Positions 61,999-64,000 of a stretch of 64,000 nt of DNA are shown here, piece by piece. Source of the stretch: Agrocybe praecox (lineage: Eukaryota > Basidiomycota > Agaricomycetes > Agaricales > Agrocybaceae); assembly GCA_964017145.1 (NCBI GenBank), contig OZ024852.1, positions 931,945-995,944 on the forward strand, written 5' to 3'. The translations under genes and the position numbers were made by a program. Each line of letters begins with the position of its first letter. Position 1 is the stretch's first letter. Below the pieces are notes generated by a model, which did no database searches, had not been told where the DNA came from, and saw only the letters and a list, made by a program, of their open reading frames with translations.

Positions 61999-63238
61999 CT
62001 CTACTCAGACTGTGTGGTGAGTACAAGATAGAAGAAGATAAGATCTTCAGAACTATACGATTTGTGGGCGTATTATAATCTCGCGGAAAAGAGTAAAGGT
62101 CAATTCAGTGAGGGCGGATGTTGGTGTAGTCGAGAGAGAAAGGCATTGGCGTCCCTCATCAACGCCCAGCCTCGCATTCCTCTGTCAAAACGCATGACTT
62201 GCCCCGTTATGGAAGTACTTCCTTGCTCTATTTTTACGTTTCACAGGAGCTTATTTCTAAAATACTTTTTTCTTGAAAATTTACAGGGCTTCTGTAGCAT
62301 TGCAATATCAGGGTATCTAGAGCACTAAGGACCCAAGTAGCAAAGTGCCAAGAATTGGTGGTTGCAAGACGGATGGGTGGGTTTACCGACGGAAAGCGGG
62401 GGACGCTCTTTCTTGTCCGACTCCAACTATATATCAGCTGGCGCGTGGGATGATGATTCACTGGTAACTACAGTAATATCTGGGAGGATCTGGATGTAAA
62501 CATGCTTGGTGCATACAAATTTAGGACAAGACGTCTGCAAGCAGAGGGAAAGTAACTTGGAAGTGACAGGATGCGTTGTATTGGATGGATTGACCATATT
62601 TGAAGGGCTCTATGTGCATCGTCTCGAGGAGACTCGACTCAGCTAGATCTGGTTACAGCAGGAGTCATGTCATACATATTCGTGAATCCAAGTTGTCGCA
62701 ACGGGTTGCGAATGCCGTCTTTCTATGAACGCCGCCCTCAGGGACTGATAGACTTGACATAATAGGAGCCCACGGGCAACTTTGCAGAGCGAATGTGAGC
62801 AAATTCCTTGCCGGTAAATGTCGTAGCCATGTGCCCCGCGTACGGCCATCATGTGTGTAAATTACCCGCACACGCCGACGGGCGTGCTCTTGAATCATGT
62901 TTTAACTTTTCGTGGTACCCGATAAGTTAATCTATGAAGACAGGGGTCCAGCTTGAAGACATTTTTCGGGAAGATTCAAGTAGCAAAGAGCTAGTAAGAA
63001 AAAGCGACGCGTCGTCCAAGAGTCGCGTACGCGTAATCATGCTAATGATTCAGCTGAGTAAACCCGTATCGTGGGCATTTCGACTTGGTCACGACTGCTG
63101 AGGGTGGCGTCAGCGCCAGGCGCCTCCAGATCTTGACCTTTCTTATAACTCTCATAAAGATATATTTCTGAGGTCCAAAATCCCACCAGAGCATCAAATC
63201 CCAATCCATTAACTTTCTACGACACATCACATAGTACC
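61999..63238. promoter_or_regulatory. Divergent intergenic region, Rho1 GEF 2 / UBXN1
   Basis: 1.24 kb between opposed starts; no supportable gene. Both promoters should lie here. Confidence 0.5.
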
Positions 63239-64000
63239 ATGGCTGGAGATAAAGACACCCTATTAGGCATGGGCTTCGACCCTGCACGAGTCGAGTGTTC
63301 GCGCCATTCCATAGATTTGTACAATCCAAAGATCTAATCATATACCTGTGTATATAGGGGCGCTAAAAGCCACAGGAAACCGCGGTTTACAGCCCGCGAT
63401 GGACCACATCCTAGGGCACGAAGGCGAACCAGTTCCCGATCTCAGTGGAGTTAGCGAGCAGGCAAGTTCATCAACAGCAGCTATGGACGTGGATGAGGAC
63501 GATGAGGACGCCGAGGCATTGAAGAGTCTGGGTGTCCTGGAGAGCAACGCTGTTGAAGCCAAGGTACGCGATGGTCACTCTATAAATTGTATCATGTCCA
63601 GGACTCATAATAATATACCACCAAGAGTATCAAATGTTCAGAATGTGGCAAGATATTCAGAAACACCGCTCTTGCCAATTTCCATGCTGAGAAGAGTGGC
63701 CACGATCAGTTCGAAGAGTCTACGGAGGAGGTGAGAGTTATTCATGTGTTATATACGCCTGATGGAAACATAATAAACATTTAAACCCTATAGGTCAAGC
63801 CCCTAACGGAAGAGGAAAAAAAAGAGAGGCTAGAAGAATTAAGACAGAAGATGGCCGAGAAGCGTGCTAAAAAGGCTGTAGAAGAGGCTAAGGAACACAA
63901 GGCAAATGAAGCTTTGAGACGAAAAGCCGGAAAGGTAGCAAGCATACTGCGTGCATTTCATACCAGTTCTCACTAAATTTCTATCGCACAGGACATGAAC
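63239..64000 (+). CDS. UBXN1: UBX domain protein, UBA-zinc finger-UBX type, 3' end outside window
   Basis: Cdc48/p97 cofactor family protein that links ubiquitinated substrates to the AAA ATPase. The start at 63239 gives the UBA domain: LLGMGFDPARVE, then across an intron with donor GTTCGC, WALKATGNRGLQPAMDHILG. An acidic linker (AAMDVDEDDEDAEALKSLG) and another intron follow, then a C2H2-type finger CSECGKIFRNTALANFHAEK with SGHDQF. Next are VKPLTEEEKKERLEELRQKM and a Glu/Lys/Arg coiled coil, ending at KDMN at the window edge. The order UBA, finger, 'KPLTEEEK', coiled coil is that of UBXN1/SAKS1-type proteins in fungi; the UBX domain should lie just beyond the window. Confidence 0.9.

Overview
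The window looks like a mushroom-forming basidiomycete (Agaricomycete) nuclear chromosome. Its genes are split by many 45-65 nt GT-AG introns, the tRNA is a eukaryotic intron-containing one, TATA-box promoters are visible, and the families present (tandem-DH Rho1 GEF, fungal rhodopsin-like 7TM proteins, lineage-expanded BTB proteins, a DDE transposase tail) are those of agaric genomes. No bacterial, organellar or viral gene block was seen. Exon joins were read by eye, so gene ends are firmer than internal splice sites.

Left arm (1-14.6 kb), mostly housekeeping: a GPATCH1/DUF1604 G-patch splicing factor (minus, cut by the window edge), a 20-exon amino-acid permease with a 7-nt microexon, a tRNA m3C methyltransferase of the TRM140/METTL2 family (minus), and a Rom2-like Rho1 GEF with DEP, two consecutive DH, PH and CNH domains.

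Centre (14.8-30 kb), shaped by duplication: two copies of a 7TM rhodopsin-like gene in 1.8-kb direct repeats, separated by a spacer holding a 32-bp minisatellite and a decayed ORF; a BTB gene; a 579-residue disordered protein gene; and a 2.55-kb tandem duplication that copied the 3' part of that gene plus the neighbouring BTB gene. The result is two intact BTB genes and one 5'-truncated, frameshifted pseudogene.

30-46 kb: three Old Yellow Enzyme (ene-reductase) paralogues in the same direction with the same 8-exon plan. Each is preceded by the same upstream module (TTCTTGATA, 12-13 nt, ATCAATC, then TATAAAAGCTG), which suggests co-regulation. Between them lie a 1.75-kb TIR element, an unrecognised two-exon gene, a tRNA-Asn with a 39-nt intron, and a ZNF511-type zinc-finger/RGG gene with a probable GC-AG intron. 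A fourth BTB gene follows.

46-55.8 kb is gene-poor: one agaric-type hypothetical gene, hairpins, a 331-bp MITE with perfect 22-bp TIRs, a 184-bp inverted-repeat element beside it, and a 2.15-kb Tc1/mariner-like relic with 30-bp TIRs, a transposase C-terminal fragment and a possible Pif1-helicase fragment.

Right arm (55.8-64 kb): a second DEP-DH-DH-PH-CNH Rho1 GEF on the minus strand and the start of a UBXN1-type UBA/zinc-finger/UBX gene. The two GEF paralogues point toward each other and bracket the rearranged interior.
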